From the NCBI RefSeq assembly GCF_000423545.1, contig NZ_AUIE01000016.1, positions 1 to 64,000 of the forward strand: a stretch of DNA of 64,000 nucleotides. Reading direction: 5' to 3'. The first letter of the stretch is position 1. Every line of letters starts with the position of its first letter. Both the position numbers and the translations under genes were made by a program. The notes under the pieces were generated by a model. That model did not search any database, was not told where the DNA came from, and was given only the letters and a program-made list of their open reading frames with translations. This document shows positions 26,841 to 35,928 of this stretch, piece after piece. The DNA comes from Metapseudomonas resinovorans DSM 21078 (GTDB lineage: Bacteria > Pseudomonadota > Gammaproteobacteria > Pseudomonadales > Pseudomonadaceae).

Positions 26841-27649
26841 GTGCCATCGATTCTCTTCCTCACATCATCAACGAAGCGGTGCGCATTGAACGTGACGCTG
26901 CCGTGGGATGGATTGTGTTAACCCGACCCGGGCAGATTAACGCGATCAACGATAGCGTCCGGCAGGGTGTACCTCAGGCGCTGGCACAACTCGACAAAGA
27001 TCCTCAGGTACGGGTCATTGTTATCCGTGGGGAAGGAGAGCGTGGGTTTTGCGCCGGCGCTGATATCAAAGAGCGTCGCGGTGTTGAATCTTCTCTGCAG
27101 GTCCGTCAGCGGATGGAAGGATCACGCTGGATCGAGTCGTTGGATTCGGTGGCCAAGCCCATCATCGCGGCGATCCACGGGTACTGTATGGGGGGCGGTC
27201 TGGAGCTGGCATTGGCCTGCGATATTCGTTTCGCCGCGCCGAACGCGATCTTTGCACTGCCAGAAACCGGACTTGGCCTGATTCCTGGTGGTGGTGGTAC
27301 TCAGCGCCTATCGCGAGTCGTCGCGCCTGGACGGGCACTGGACATGCTGCTGACTGGTGACCGGATGAATGCCGAGGAGGCGCGGCAGATTGGCTTGGTG
27401 AGCCGCTTGGCCGGCTCTGCGGAATCCCTTCTCTCCGAAGTGGCTGCCTTCGCTTTGCGAATTGCCAGCAAGCCTCCGGCGGCCTCTGCATTCGTCAAGC
27501 AGGCGGCTCGCGCATCCTTGGAGATGGATCTGAAAAGCGGTCTGAACCTGGAGCTCGATCTGTTCGCTCTGCTGGCGCCGACCAAGGACGTGAAGGAAGC
27601 TGCGTTAGCATTCAGCGAGCGCCGTGAGCCGCGTTTCACCGGCGAATAG
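26837..27649 (+). CDS. Enoyl-CoA hydratase/isomerase (crotonase) family
   Basis: 270 aa from the ATG at 26837 that overlaps the previous stop. Oxyanion-hole and active-site blocks are clear: GERGFCAGADIKE near residues 70-82, IIAAIHGYCMGGGLELALAC, and FALPETGLGLIPGGGGTQRL, where the Glu of LPE is a usual catalytic residue. Acts on CoA thioesters, adding water or shifting a double bond. Implies that intermediates of this operon are CoA-activated. Confidence 0.88.
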   Translation: MSAIDSLPHIINEAVRIERDAAVGWIVLTRPGQINAINDSVRQGVPQALAQLDKDPQVRVIVIRGEGERGFCAGADIKERRGVESSLQVRQRMEGSRWIESLDSVAKPIIAAIHGYCMGGGLELALACDIRFAAPNAIFALPETGLGLIPGGGGTQRLSRVVAPGRALDMLLTGDRMNAEEARQIGLVSRLAGSAESLLSEVAAFALRIASKPPAASAFVKQAARASLEMDLKSGLNLELDLFALLAPTKDVKEAALAFSERREPRFTGE

Positions 27650-27686
27650 CATCTACTCCTCCTAAGTCACGAAAGAGAGCAGTTTC

Positions 27687-28505
27687 ATGAGTACAGGAAA
27701 GCTTGCGGGGCGGGTTGCCATCATCACAGGCTCCGGCGGCGGTCTGGGCGCCGAATGCGCTCGGGTACTAGCCTCACACGGGGCTAGCATTGCAGTGGTC
27801 GATATCAACGGCGATGCTGCGGAGTCAGTGGCGGAATCTTTGCGCTCGATAGGCAGTCAGGCACTGAGTATCCGTACCGATGTTTCATCGGAGGAAGACG
27901 TGCATGCGATGGTTGCGCGGGTCAAGGAGCGATTCGGTCGCATCGATGTATTGCACAACAACGCTGCGGTGCTGGATGCCGAGCAGCGTCAGCGCGACCG
28001 CGATCTCTGCAACCTCGACATGGTGGCATGGGATAGGGCAATGGCAGTTAACTTGCGCGGCGCGGTGCTATGCACCAAGCATGTAATTCCGGTGATGCTT
28101 GAGCAGAGCAAAGGCTCAGTGATCTTTGCTACGTCCGGTCTAGGTATGCAGGGTGATATGTCGTTATCGGCGTATGCTACTTCCAAGGCCGCGCTGATGA
28201 TGCTGCCGAAGCTGGTGGCAGCCCAGTACGGCAAACGCGGTATTCGTGGTAACGCCGTGCAGATCGGATTGGCGCCGCAGCACCCTTTGCCTGAGGCCTT
28301 GCTGGACATCATGCGCGACAATCACTGTACGCCGGAGCTCGGCACCCCGCGGCAGATTGCTGACGTTGTGGCCTTTCTGGCCTCCGACGAGTCTTCGTTC
28401 GTCACCGGGACAACGCTTGTGGCCGACGGTGGCTTTAGCAGCCACACCCCTTCGCTAGTGGCGGTGCGCACGCTGTTCGAGCAGATGGGCCGCAATAGCA
28501 TGTGA
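27687..28505 (+). CDS. Short-chain dehydrogenase/reductase
   Basis: 272 aa. TGSGGGLGAECARVL cofactor motif, HNNAAVL, catalytic FATSGLG (Ser) and YATSK (Tyr, Lys), tail VTGTTLVADGGFSSH. Last gene of the second operon, 37 bp after the crotonase with GAAAGAG before the ATG. A 3-hydroxyacyl-CoA dehydrogenase step after the hydratase is a natural reading. Confidence 0.87.
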   Translation: MSTGKLAGRVAIITGSGGGLGAECARVLASHGASIAVVDINGDAAESVAESLRSIGSQALSIRTDVSSEEDVHAMVARVKERFGRIDVLHNNAAVLDAEQRQRDRDLCNLDMVAWDRAMAVNLRGAVLCTKHVIPVMLEQSKGSVIFATSGLGMQGDMSLSAYATSKAALMMLPKLVAAQYGKRGIRGNAVQIGLAPQHPLPEALLDIMRDNHCTPELGTPRQIADVVAFLASDESSFVTGTTLVADGGFSSHTPSLVAVRTLFEQMGRNSM

Positions 28506-28508
28506 TTG

Positions 28509-28530
28509 GCGGGGTGGCCCCACGCCCCGC
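28509..28530. terminator. Weak hairpin between convergent genes
   Basis: GCGGGG and CCCCGC pair around a 10-base loop just after the SDR stop at 28505 and before the convergent stop at 28536. There is no T-run, so termination by this element alone is doubtful. Confidence 0.3.
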
Positions 28531-28535
28531 AGGCT

Positions 28536-29762
28536 TCAGTGGCCGCTGTGCGGGGCCCGGGATGCAGCGTTGGCCCGGCCGGCTAGTATCCAGGCCAGGG
28601 TGACGCCGCCCAGCGACAAGGCCAGGGCCAGCGCTGCGCCGGACGCGAGCAGCAGCGGGGTGTGCCAGAAGAACGGTGCGATGACCGCCGCCAGCACGGC
28701 ATTGAACCCGGTCTGGATGAACAGTTGCAGCGACGATCCCAACCCCCGCCATTGCGGTACGCAATCCAGCCCCGCCAGCACGATGGTGGGCTGGACCAGT
28801 GCCATGCCGAGTGTATAGACGAACAGATAGGGTAGGTACCAGCCGGATGTCGCGGGCGCCCAGCGGCACAAGGCGAGATTCCACAGGCTGGCCATCGTCA
28901 TAATGGCGAACCCAGTTGCCAGGTACCGCCTGGCCGACCAGCGCTGCGCGAAGTGACCGGACAGGTGGGAGCCCAGCATCATGCCTGCAGTAGCCGGACC
29001 GAACAGCCAGATGAAATCGGTTTCCTCCAGCCTCAGGTGACGCGCCAGGAACACTGGGGCGGACAGCACGTAGATGAAGAAGCCGGCGAACATCAGGGCG
29101 AAGGTGACCGCCCAGAGCATGAACGGGACGTTCGACAGCACCTGCCGGTAGCCCGCCAGCAGGGCCCTGCCCGAGAAAGGCTGGCGCTCGCTGGGCGGCA
29201 GAGTTTCCGGAAGGTGGAAGATCACCATGGCCAACAAGGTCAGGCCCATCGCCGTCAGCAAACCGAAGTTCGCGCGCCAGCCCATCCAGACCTGTAGCCA
29301 GCCGCCCAACGCCGGCCCTACGGCGGGGGCCAGCGCGAACAGCATGACCACTAGCGCATAGAGGCGCTGCGCGGCGGCGCCCGTGTAGAGGTCGCGGATC
29401 ACGGCCCGGCCGACGACGATGCCGGCGCCGGCGGAAAGACCCTGCAACACCCGGCAGACATATATCTGCTCGATGCGCGTGGCGAAGGCGGCGCCCAGGG
29501 ATGCCAGGACGAAGGCCGCCAGCCCGGCGATCACCACCGGCCGCCGTCCCAGGCTGTCGGAGAGGGCGCCATGCCAGAGCGACATGAAGGCGAACGCGGC
29601 AAAATACAGGGATAGGGTGATCTGCAGCTCGATGTCCGTCACGTCGAACACCGCCTCCATCTGCGCGAAGGAGGGCATGTAGATGTTGATGGTGAACGGA
29701 CCCAGCATCGCCAGGCCGGCAAGGAGGATGGGCAGGAGTCTTGCCGTGGCGGGGGAAATCAA
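28536..29762 (-). CDS. MFS transporter, Bcr/CflA drug-resistance type
   Basis: 408 aa if started at TTG 29762, where GGAAGG lies 6 bp upstream; a frame extends to a TTG at 29825 but that codon lies inside the 25-bp operator. Twelve membrane segments. N-terminal LLAGLAMLGPFTINIYMPSF, GALSDSLGRRPVVIAGL (motif A) and LQGLSAGAGIVVGRAVIRDL are typical of Bcr/CflA exporters. Probably removes toxic resin acids or related compounds. Confidence 0.84.
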   Translation of the reverse strand: MISPATARLLPILLAGLAMLGPFTINIYMPSFAQMEAVFDVTDIELQITLSLYFAAFAFMSLWHGALSDSLGRRPVVIAGLAAFVLASLGAAFATRIEQIYVCRVLQGLSAGAGIVVGRAVIRDLYTGAAAQRLYALVVMLFALAPAVGPALGGWLQVWMGWRANFGLLTAMGLTLLAMVIFHLPETLPPSERQPFSGRALLAGYRQVLSNVPFMLWAVTFALMFAGFFIYVLSAPVFLARHLRLEETDFIWLFGPATAGMMLGSHLSGHFAQRWSARRYLATGFAIMTMASLWNLALCRWAPATSGWYLPYLFVYTLGMALVQPTIVLAGLDCVPQWRGLGSSLQLFIQTGFNAVLAAVIAPFFWHTPLLLASGAALALALSLGGVTLAWILAGRANAASRAPHSGH

Positions 29763-29818
29763 GGGAAGCCTTCCGTCGTTGACCGTGGCAGGTGCCAGGT
29801 GGCGGGTTTTGAATATTT

Positions 29819-29843
29819 TAGACAAAAATAATGAAAGTGTCTA
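29819..29843. promoter_or_regulatory. 25-bp inverted repeat, site 4
   Basis: TAGACA-N13-TGTCTA: perfectly self-symmetrical, with compensating changes in both arms relative to the consensus. 57 bp before the preferred MFS start at 29762 and 258 bp before the flavoprotein start at 30101. Confidence 0.6.
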
Positions 29844-29895
29844 AATTAATTCCGGACATGCTTCGCCATGCGGCGCAAGGTCGGAGCGTGGTGAA

Positions 29896-29918
29896 TTCTT
29901 TTACCGACGGTAAAACGA
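29896..29918. promoter_or_regulatory. Probable TetR operator, site B
   Basis: Left arm TTCTTTTACC, 3-bp centre, right arm GGTAAAACGA. The right arm is identical to that of site A at 32404 next to the TetR gene, with the same 3-bp centre. The 338-bp divergent gap 29763-30100 holds this site and 25-bp site 4; I see no gene in it. Confidence 0.55.
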
Positions 29919-30100
29919 CTGCCCAACTGTTCGCAGGCGGTTATTGCTAGCGTGGCATTCCCGGTGGGCTGCCAGACCGGCTGGCATGGCCTTGGGCCGT
30001 TCGCCGTCCGATTGCGAGCAAGGCGTAGCGGCCTGACGACAGGTTTCCCGAGGCCGTCTGAAACTCACCATAAACAGCGACGAACAAGAACAATCAACCC

Positions 30101-31696
30101 ATGAACAACTACAACACAGATTTCGATGTGATAATCGTCGGTGGCGGCACCAACGGTCTTTCGGCCGGCTGCTACCTGGGGATGGATGGCAAGAGGGTGC
30201 TGGTGCTCGAGGCGCTGGACAAGGTTGGCGGCATGGCTTCGTCGGGCTACCTGATTCCCGACGCGCCCCAGCATCTAGTGCACCCCTGCGCCATGGATAT
30301 GATGTCCATGCGTGTGCATGCCCATGTGCCCCGTGAGTTGGAGCTCGAGCGGCATGGCTTCAAGTCGATCGAGCTGTCGCCGGGCTACGTCTACCTGCAT
30401 CCCGACGGTACCTCGCTGGTGTTTTGGCGCGATAGGCAACGGACGGCTGCGGAAATCCGTCGCTACAGCGCGAAGGACGCCGAGGCGTTCCTCGACTTCA
30501 TGAAGGTCGTCGACCTGTTCCTCGACATTGCCCTACCGATGATGCGAGTCGACCCGGCGCGTACCAACCTTATGACCAAGCTGAAGGTGGTGGGCACCGC
30601 GCTCAAGCATCGCAAACTGAAGCCTGAGCTGATGGCGCTTATGACTGGTTCCGCCCACCAGGCCGCGCGTGAGCGCTTTGAGCACCCGGTGACCATTTCC
30701 GCTATGTGCGCGCTGACCGGCCTGGCCGGCGACATCAGCGCTGACGGTGGCGGCATCTATTACGCCCTGCTTGGTTTCCTCCACCGCTTCGGTGTTGGCC
30801 GAGTGATTGGCGGCATGCAGCAGCTAAGCAATGCCATGCGCGCGCGTCTGGAAGAGCTGGGTGGCCACGTCATGACCTCTGCCCGCGTCGGCGAAATCCT
30901 CGCCAGCCAAGGCAAGGTCCGGGGCGTCAGGCTGGCCGACGGGCGTGAGTTCACAGCACGTGCGGTCATCGCCGGCTGCCACCCAAAGGTGGCGCTAGAG
31001 ATGGTTAGCACCGGGGAAATGCCGAGGAACCTGCTGACCCGCATCGCCCTGGCGCCGGCCAACGCCAGGGGCTCGGGGCCGTTGAAGGTCGACTTAGCGC
31101 TCGACGGGCAGATTTCCGTGCCCCGTTTCGAGGCCGCCAGGGGCGACGGTGTCGATCTGCGCAAGGCCTGTCTGATGATCGGCACGGAGGAGGCGGTGTT
31201 GGAGAACTTCGCCGCCAGCGCCCGTGGCGAAGTGCCGCGCTTGCCGTATATCACCATGGTTGCACCCAATTCGGTGGACCCTTCGCAGGCGCCGCCGGGA
31301 CAGGACGTGCTCTACATCTATCCGCCGGTGATGCCGGTCGCCCCGCGCGAGGGCTGGGACGCGCTCAGGGAGCGGGTGGCCGACCTGGTGGTCGAGCAGC
31401 TGTCCGAATACGTCGAGGGTATCCAGGGGCATGTGATTGGCCGCTGGATCGAGGCGGCGCCGGACTTCACTGCCCGCCTGAATACGGTGAACGGCTGTGT
31501 GGTGCATATCGACACCACATCCATGCGTTCCAGCGCCATGCGTCCAGCCTATGGGCTCGGCGGCGACACGTTGCCGGTCGAGGGGCTGTACCTCGGTAGC
31601 GCCGGCATCCACCCGGGCGGCGGCGTCAACGGTATGGCCGGGCGGCTCGCGGCCAGCCGAGTGAAGCGCTACCTGGCGAAAACCGGAGGAAAATAG
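30101..31696 (+). CDS. CrtI/phytoene-desaturase-like FAD oxidoreductase (copy 1)
   Basis: 531 aa. The dinucleotide-binding motif is at residues 9-45 (VIIVGGGTNGLSAGCYLGMD, then VLEALDKVGG). The C-terminal FAD contact region reads GLYLGSAGIHPGGGVNGMAG, as in CrtI-type desaturases. Such enzymes introduce or isomerise C=C bonds in terpenoids and also serve as dehydrogenases in bacterial clusters. Paralogous to 38079. TetR site B lies about 185 bp upstream. Dehydrogenation of a diterpenoid ring, as needed to aromatise non-aromatic abietanes, is an attractive but unproven role. Confidence 0.82.
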   Translation: MNNYNTDFDVIIVGGGTNGLSAGCYLGMDGKRVLVLEALDKVGGMASSGYLIPDAPQHLVHPCAMDMMSMRVHAHVPRELELERHGFKSIELSPGYVYLHPDGTSLVFWRDRQRTAAEIRRYSAKDAEAFLDFMKVVDLFLDIALPMMRVDPARTNLMTKLKVVGTALKHRKLKPELMALMTGSAHQAARERFEHPVTISAMCALTGLAGDISADGGGIYYALLGFLHRFGVGRVIGGMQQLSNAMRARLEELGGHVMTSARVGEILASQGKVRGVRLADGREFTARAVIAGCHPKVALEMVSTGEMPRNLLTRIALAPANARGSGPLKVDLALDGQISVPRFEAARGDGVDLRKACLMIGTEEAVLENFAASARGEVPRLPYITMVAPNSVDPSQAPPGQDVLYIYPPVMPVAPREGWDALRERVADLVVEQLSEYVEGIQGHVIGRWIEAAPDFTARLNTVNGCVVHIDTTSMRSSAMRPAYGLGGDTLPVEGLYLGSAGIHPGGGVNGMAGRLAASRVKRYLAKTGGK

Positions 31697-31707
31697 ACGG
31701 CGGGCGT

Positions 31708-31723
31708 GCCGGCATCAGCCGGC
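31708..31723. terminator. Candidate bidirectional terminator
   Basis: GCCGGC-ATCA-GCCGGC, a perfect 6-bp stem with a tetraloop between the convergent stops at 31696 and 31732. Only a short T-run follows. Confidence 0.4.
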
Positions 31724-31731
31724 GCGGTCGT

Positions 31732-32367
31732 TTACCTCTGCGCAATGCTGGCGAGTATGAAATCCGCGGAATGCTGGCGCCAGGTAGTCATGCCTTCCTC
31801 GGAGGCGGTGTCCAGCCCTGCCAGCGCCGACATCGAATAGCGGTTGGTGAACCAACCGGTGGTGACCAGCGCGGCGGTGGCGAGAAACAGTCGGGGGTTG
31901 ATCCCAGCCTTAAAGTCCCCAGCCTCGGCACCGCGGCGGAGAATGCAGTCGAGCTTGTCGATAAGCGTCGGTGTCAGCTCCAGGAAACGATTGCGTGGGG
32001 TCTGATGGGTGTCGTGGTAGTGGATGCCCTCCAAGGCCAGGGCGCCGAGAAGCGGGTCATGACGATACTGGTCGAAGAAGTGGTTGAGCATCCTGCGCAT
32101 GGCTTGCGTCGGAGGTAACGAATCGATATCCAGCTCCACCAACTCGGACATGACACGCTCGGAGCACTCGTCCAGCACAGCGACGAACAACCCTTCCTTG
32201 GAGCCGTAGTAGTGATAGATCAACTGCTTGGTGATCCCCGCCTCGCGGGCAAGCTCCTCCATACGCACGCCTGCAAGTCCCTTCTCCGCGAACTCTAGGC
32301 GAGCCGCCTCGATCAGGCGTCGGATCGTATTGCGTTTTCCGGGTTCGTTCTGCGCAGGAGTTTTCAC
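31732..32367 (-). CDS. TetR-family regulator, probable repressor of the P450 operon
   Basis: 211 aa from a GTG at 32367 with AAGGGG 6 bp upstream; the open frame extends to 32721 but the added 118 residues have no TetR character and overlap the promoter region. N-terminal HTH: LEFAEKGLAGVRMEELAREA, then ITKQLIYHYYGSKEGLF. C-terminal ligand domain resembles acyl/terpenoid-sensing members. Divergent from the P450 gene, with a 23-bp palindrome (32404-32426) between them and a matching site at 29896. Confidence 0.87.
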   Translation of the reverse strand: MKTPAQNEPGKRNTIRRLIEAARLEFAEKGLAGVRMEELAREAGITKQLIYHYYGSKEGLFVAVLDECSERVMSELVELDIDSLPPTQAMRRMLNHFFDQYRHDPLLGALALEGIHYHDTHQTPRNRFLELTPTLIDKLDCILRRGAEAGDFKAGINPRLFLATAALVTTGWFTNRYSMSALAGLDTASEEGMTTWRQHSADFILASIAQR

Positions 32368-32403
32368 TCTGGTCCCCTTATGGCAGCGATGTGCCGACGT
32401 ACT

Positions 32404-32426
32404 TCGTTTGACCTTGGGTAAAACGA
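32404..32426. promoter_or_regulatory. Probable TetR operator, site A
   Basis: Left arm TCGTTTGACC, 3-bp centre TTG, right arm GGTAAAACGA; nine of ten positions pair as an inverted repeat. Located 37 bp before the TetR start and 206 bp before the P450 start, in the 264-bp divergent gap, which holds no other feature I can see. Confidence 0.65.
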
Positions 32427-32631
32427 ATCGAGTCGCGGAAAAAAAGCAGCCCGTTAGTATCCCAAGTCGGTGATTCCGAAAGGATACCGCTACTTGCGGC
32501 CAGGCGAGCAAGCCGGCGTGTTTCCAAATGAAGTATCGCAGCGAGACCCTCGCCCCGCGATGCTGATGGCCTGTCGTCGTGCCGGCGTCGGTCGACTTCG
32601 ACAACAACAATTCCACAGAGTGTTGAATCTC

Positions 32632-33912
32632 ATGAGCACCAATAGCGCTTCTGCCGTAGATCTTAAGAAAAACTACTCCGCAGTCTCCGAAACATATCGC
32701 GGCACCGATCTGGACATTCATGCCGTATGTCGCGAACAGCGGCTGAAGTCACCAATCTATGAAGGAGACTTCATCGCCCAGTTTGGTGTCCCGACCAATG
32801 CCGGTGTTCAGCAGGGTACCCGACCGACTTTCGCTCTGTTCAAGTACCAGGACGTAATGGCCGTGCTGCGCGACGGCAATACCTTCACCAGTGGTTTCAT
32901 CGCCGAGGGCCTGGGGGCCTTCTTCGACGGCCTCGTGATCCTGGCCATGGACGGTGAGCCGCACCGCAAGGTCCGCGCCTTGCTGCAGCCGGCCTTCATG
33001 CCTGAGAGCGTGAACAAGTGGCGTGGGCAGATCGACGAGTTGATCCGTGAGGAATTCCTCAAGCCTCTGGTGCCGCAGAAGAAGGCCGACCTGATGGAGT
33101 TCGGTCTGGAGTTGCCGATCCGCATCATGTACGCCCTGATGGGATTCCCCTCGGACGACCCTTCGAAATATAAGCAGTACGCTGCCTGGGCTCTGGCCAT
33201 GGTCGGCGGCAACCAGATCGACCCGGCTAAGATGGAGGAGGCCCGTAAACAGGCCGGTATCGCGGTCAAGGGGCTGTATGACGCTATCCAGGAGGTTGTG
33301 GTGCGCCGCCGCGCCGAGGGCAGTCAAGGCGACGACGTGGTTGGTCGTCTGCTGCGTGCCGAATTCGAAGGTCGCACCCTGGACGATCACGAGGTGATCA
33401 CATTCACCCGTTCGTTGCTACCCGCTGCTGGTGAAACCACCACGCGGATGTTCGGTTCGGTGATGGCTCTGCTGCTCACCACGCCGGGTCTGCTGGAGCG
33501 AGTGAAGGCAGACCGCTCGCTGATTCCCAAGTTGATGGACGAAACTGCGCGCTACGAACCGGTGGCCACCTTCAAGGTGCGTGAGACGGCAAAGGACGTG
33601 GAGTTCCATGGCGTGAAGATTCCCAAGGGCTCCTTCGTTCAGTGCATGGTGGTGTCCGCCAATCGTGACGAGGACGCCTTCGAGAATCCCGATGTGTTCG
33701 ACATCGACCGCAAGCTCAAGCCTTCCTTCGGCTTCGGTTTCGGCCCGCACATGTGCATCGGCCAGTTCATCGCCAAGGTCGAGATTAATTGCTCGATCAA
33801 CGCCATCCTCGATCTGCTCCCCAATATCCGCCTCGACCCAACACAACCTGCTCCTGTCATCGAGGGCGCGCAGTTGCGTGGCACCGCGTCGCTCCCGGTG
33901 ATCTGGGACTGA
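32632..33912 (+). CDS. Cytochrome P450, candidate diterpenoid hydroxylase
   Basis: 426 aa from the ATG at 32632 (an in-frame TTG-type extension to 32470 carries no P450 sequence). Soluble bacterial class. I-helix oxygen-binding AAGETTT (265-271), K-helix ETAR (Glu304, Arg307), heme loop FGFGPHMCIG with ligand Cys375. In known abietane pathways a CYP226A enzyme (DitQ/TdtD) acts on dehydroabietic acid; length and context fit, but I cannot assign the subfamily by eye. Electrons could come from the 3Fe-type ferredoxin at 50680 or the 2Fe-2S one at 46980. First gene of the operon to 37611. Confidence 0.88.
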   Translation: MSTNSASAVDLKKNYSAVSETYRGTDLDIHAVCREQRLKSPIYEGDFIAQFGVPTNAGVQQGTRPTFALFKYQDVMAVLRDGNTFTSGFIAEGLGAFFDGLVILAMDGEPHRKVRALLQPAFMPESVNKWRGQIDELIREEFLKPLVPQKKADLMEFGLELPIRIMYALMGFPSDDPSKYKQYAAWALAMVGGNQIDPAKMEEARKQAGIAVKGLYDAIQEVVVRRRAEGSQGDDVVGRLLRAEFEGRTLDDHEVITFTRSLLPAAGETTTRMFGSVMALLLTTPGLLERVKADRSLIPKLMDETARYEPVATFKVRETAKDVEFHGVKIPKGSFVQCMVVSANRDEDAFENPDVFDIDRKLKPSFGFGFGPHMCIGQFIAKVEINCSINAILDLLPNIRLDPTQPAPVIEGAQLRGTASLPVIWD

Positions 33913-33971
33913 GCATCGATATCCCCCTTGCCTTACGTGCATTTCGACAATAACGACAAGAGGCGATTTTC

Positions 33972-35003
33972 ATGAGAGCGTTCAAAACGATTCCAGAGCG
34001 CGGCGATTTCGGCTTCCAGCAGCTGGTTGGCCCGCACCAGGTCACCGGCGCTGCGATGGGCGGCAGCCGCGGCTTCTTTGGGCTGCAACTGAGCAAGTCC
34101 GCGCCGTTCGGCTCAGTGCGTGACGAGGACGGCAACATCTATTCGTTCGTGCGTTCTCTGCTGGCCCCGGGCGGCACGCCGAACCCGACCAAGTTCTTCT
34201 ACCTGAATAACCATGTCGACGGCGTCAACCTACGCATGGACCACGAGAAGATGGCCCTCCAGGCGTTGACGCCGATGCCGGTGCAGACTCTAGACGGCGA
34301 CACCGTGCGCTGGACTAACCAGCCCGGCGAGGCCGGCAACGGCTGGGAGATCACCGCCAACAGCGAACGCTTGACCTGGCGGGAGGATGGCTTGTTCCAG
34401 CTGGAGGGTCGCCTGCTCGGCCCTGGCCTGCAGTGGTATCTGCCGGGGGTGGAATGGGGCACCTTCTATGTGTCGCAGCTCTGGGAGCTGGCCGGCGTCT
34501 GCGAAGGCAGACCAGTGAAGGGGGCGATGGCGCTCGACCAGTTCTACATGGCTGAGGGCGGCGCGATCCACTTCAAGAAGGACCTGGTGGTCAACAACAA
34601 CAAGCATGTCCTGTGGTGGTCGTTCTGCACCGTGTACAAGGACGGAAGTTGGGATGCCGGCTCCTTCATGGTTGGTCACGACCACCTGGGCTACGCGATC
34701 TTCAGCAACGACAAGGGCGAGGTGCGCGTCACCACCGATATCGAGGGGCAGGCCCGGCACAAGGACGGCAGCTATTTCCTGGAGTCGGCGCGGATCGTGC
34801 TCGACGGCAAGGAAGAGTGGGAGTTCCTCCCCGACCCCAAGGGCGAAATGATCGACTTCGTCGGCGGCTTCCCGATCACCGCGCAACAGGAGGGGCGCTG
34901 GCGCCGGGTCGGTGATACCCGCGAGCCGTCGCATTGGCTGGGCTGGGGCGAGTCCGACCGGCGCAACGGTTCGGCGCGTAACGTGCCGGGCCGGGATCTC
35001 TGA
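33972..35003 (+). CDS. Conserved-looking protein of unknown function in the P450 operon
   Basis: 343 aa, no signal peptide, no membrane helix. Rich in Trp, Tyr and Phe with many short strands (GNGWEITANSERLTWREDGL; WYLPGVEWGTFYVSQLWEL; HVLWWSFCTVYKDGSWDAG), suggesting a large beta barrel such as the two-lobed lipocalin-like CrtC/AttH fold. CrtC-type proteins hydrate C=C bonds of terpenoids, so a hydratase or isomerase is conceivable, but I do not recognise the family. RBS AAGAGG at 33958 region; 60 bp after the P450. Confidence 0.55.
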   Translation: MRAFKTIPERGDFGFQQLVGPHQVTGAAMGGSRGFFGLQLSKSAPFGSVRDEDGNIYSFVRSLLAPGGTPNPTKFFYLNNHVDGVNLRMDHEKMALQALTPMPVQTLDGDTVRWTNQPGEAGNGWEITANSERLTWREDGLFQLEGRLLGPGLQWYLPGVEWGTFYVSQLWELAGVCEGRPVKGAMALDQFYMAEGGAIHFKKDLVVNNNKHVLWWSFCTVYKDGSWDAGSFMVGHDHLGYAIFSNDKGEVRVTTDIEGQARHKDGSYFLESARIVLDGKEEWEFLPDPKGEMIDFVGGFPITAQQEGRWRRVGDTREPSHWLGWGESDRRNGSARNVPGRDL

Positions 35004-35087
35004 CCCAACCTGACGAGCTTCCCGCGGCTTGTTTGCCGAGGGAGTTTTTCCGAACAAGAACAAGAACAAGACCAGAGGAAGCAGGCG

Positions 35088-35876
35088 ATGAGGTTCAAAG
35101 ATAAAGTGGTGCTGGTCACCGGCGCCGGGCGTGGCATGGGGCGCGCCATTGCCCTGGCCTATGCGCAGGAGGGGGCCAGAGTGGTCGTGTCCGCACGCAC
35201 GCCACGTTATGGCGAGGAAACCGTCGCGCAGATCACGGCGCTGGGCGGCGAGGCCCATCTAGTCGGCGGCGACATCGCCGACCGAGCGGCGGTCAAGGCG
35301 ATGGTCGAGGGTGGCATGGAACGCTTTGGCGCGCTGGACATCCTGGTGCATTGCGCCGCCGATACGGCGCGCGGGTTGATTAGCGAGATGACAGACGACA
35401 CTTTCGATCATCTGGTGCGCAGTAACATCCAGTCGCTGTTCTGGCTCGCCAAGGATTGCGCCCCCTACCTGTCCAGAGCGAGCGACAAGGGCCGGGTCAT
35501 ATTCATCTCCTCCGGTGAGGCCAATCGCAAGTACACGCCAACGCTGATCCCCTACAGTTCCAGCAAGGCGTTCATGAACGCCTTTGCCCGTGGGCTGGCC
35601 GTAGAGTTCGGCGCGTTGAGCATCCTGGTCAACGTGATCGAGCCGGGGCTGATCGGCACGGACCATATGTTCGAGTCTCTGGGCGAGGAAGTGCCGCACC
35701 GTCTGGCCGGACACTTCCCCGTGCCACGTCTGGGGCAGTCGGCCGATATCGCCGCCGCCGCGATGTTCCTGACCTCCAACGAGGCCTCCTACATTACCGG
35801 CACCTCGCTGCTGGTTGACGGGGGCGCCACCATGGTGGCCATGCCGAAGGTCGAAGAAATCCTCAAGGGACATTGA
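35088..35876 (+). CDS. Short-chain dehydrogenase/reductase
   Basis: 262 aa. TGAGRGMGRAIALAY, catalytic FISSGEA (Ser) and YSSSK (Tyr, Lys), EPGLIGT in place of PG---T, tail ITGTSLLVDGGATMV. Follows the unknown protein gene by 85 bp with GAGGAAG before the ATG. Could oxidise the alcohol made by the P450, for example a 7-hydroxy to a 7-oxo group; that pairing is inferred from position. Confidence 0.86.
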   Translation: MRFKDKVVLVTGAGRGMGRAIALAYAQEGARVVVSARTPRYGEETVAQITALGGEAHLVGGDIADRAAVKAMVEGGMERFGALDILVHCAADTARGLISEMTDDTFDHLVRSNIQSLFWLAKDCAPYLSRASDKGRVIFISSGEANRKYTPTLIPYSSSKAFMNAFARGLAVEFGALSILVNVIEPGLIGTDHMFESLGEEVPHRLAGHFPVPRLGQSADIAAAAMFLTSNEASYITGTSLLVDGGATMVAMPKVEEILKGH

Positions 35877-35928
35877 GCCCGAAAAGTACGGCCCGACTGG
35901 CACGGCGGGCCGAAATAGGAGTCCTCGC

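Noticed and set aside
32470-32631. N-terminal extension of the P450 to 32470
   Set aside because: The added residues have no P450 character and the ATG at 32632 gives the normal family length.
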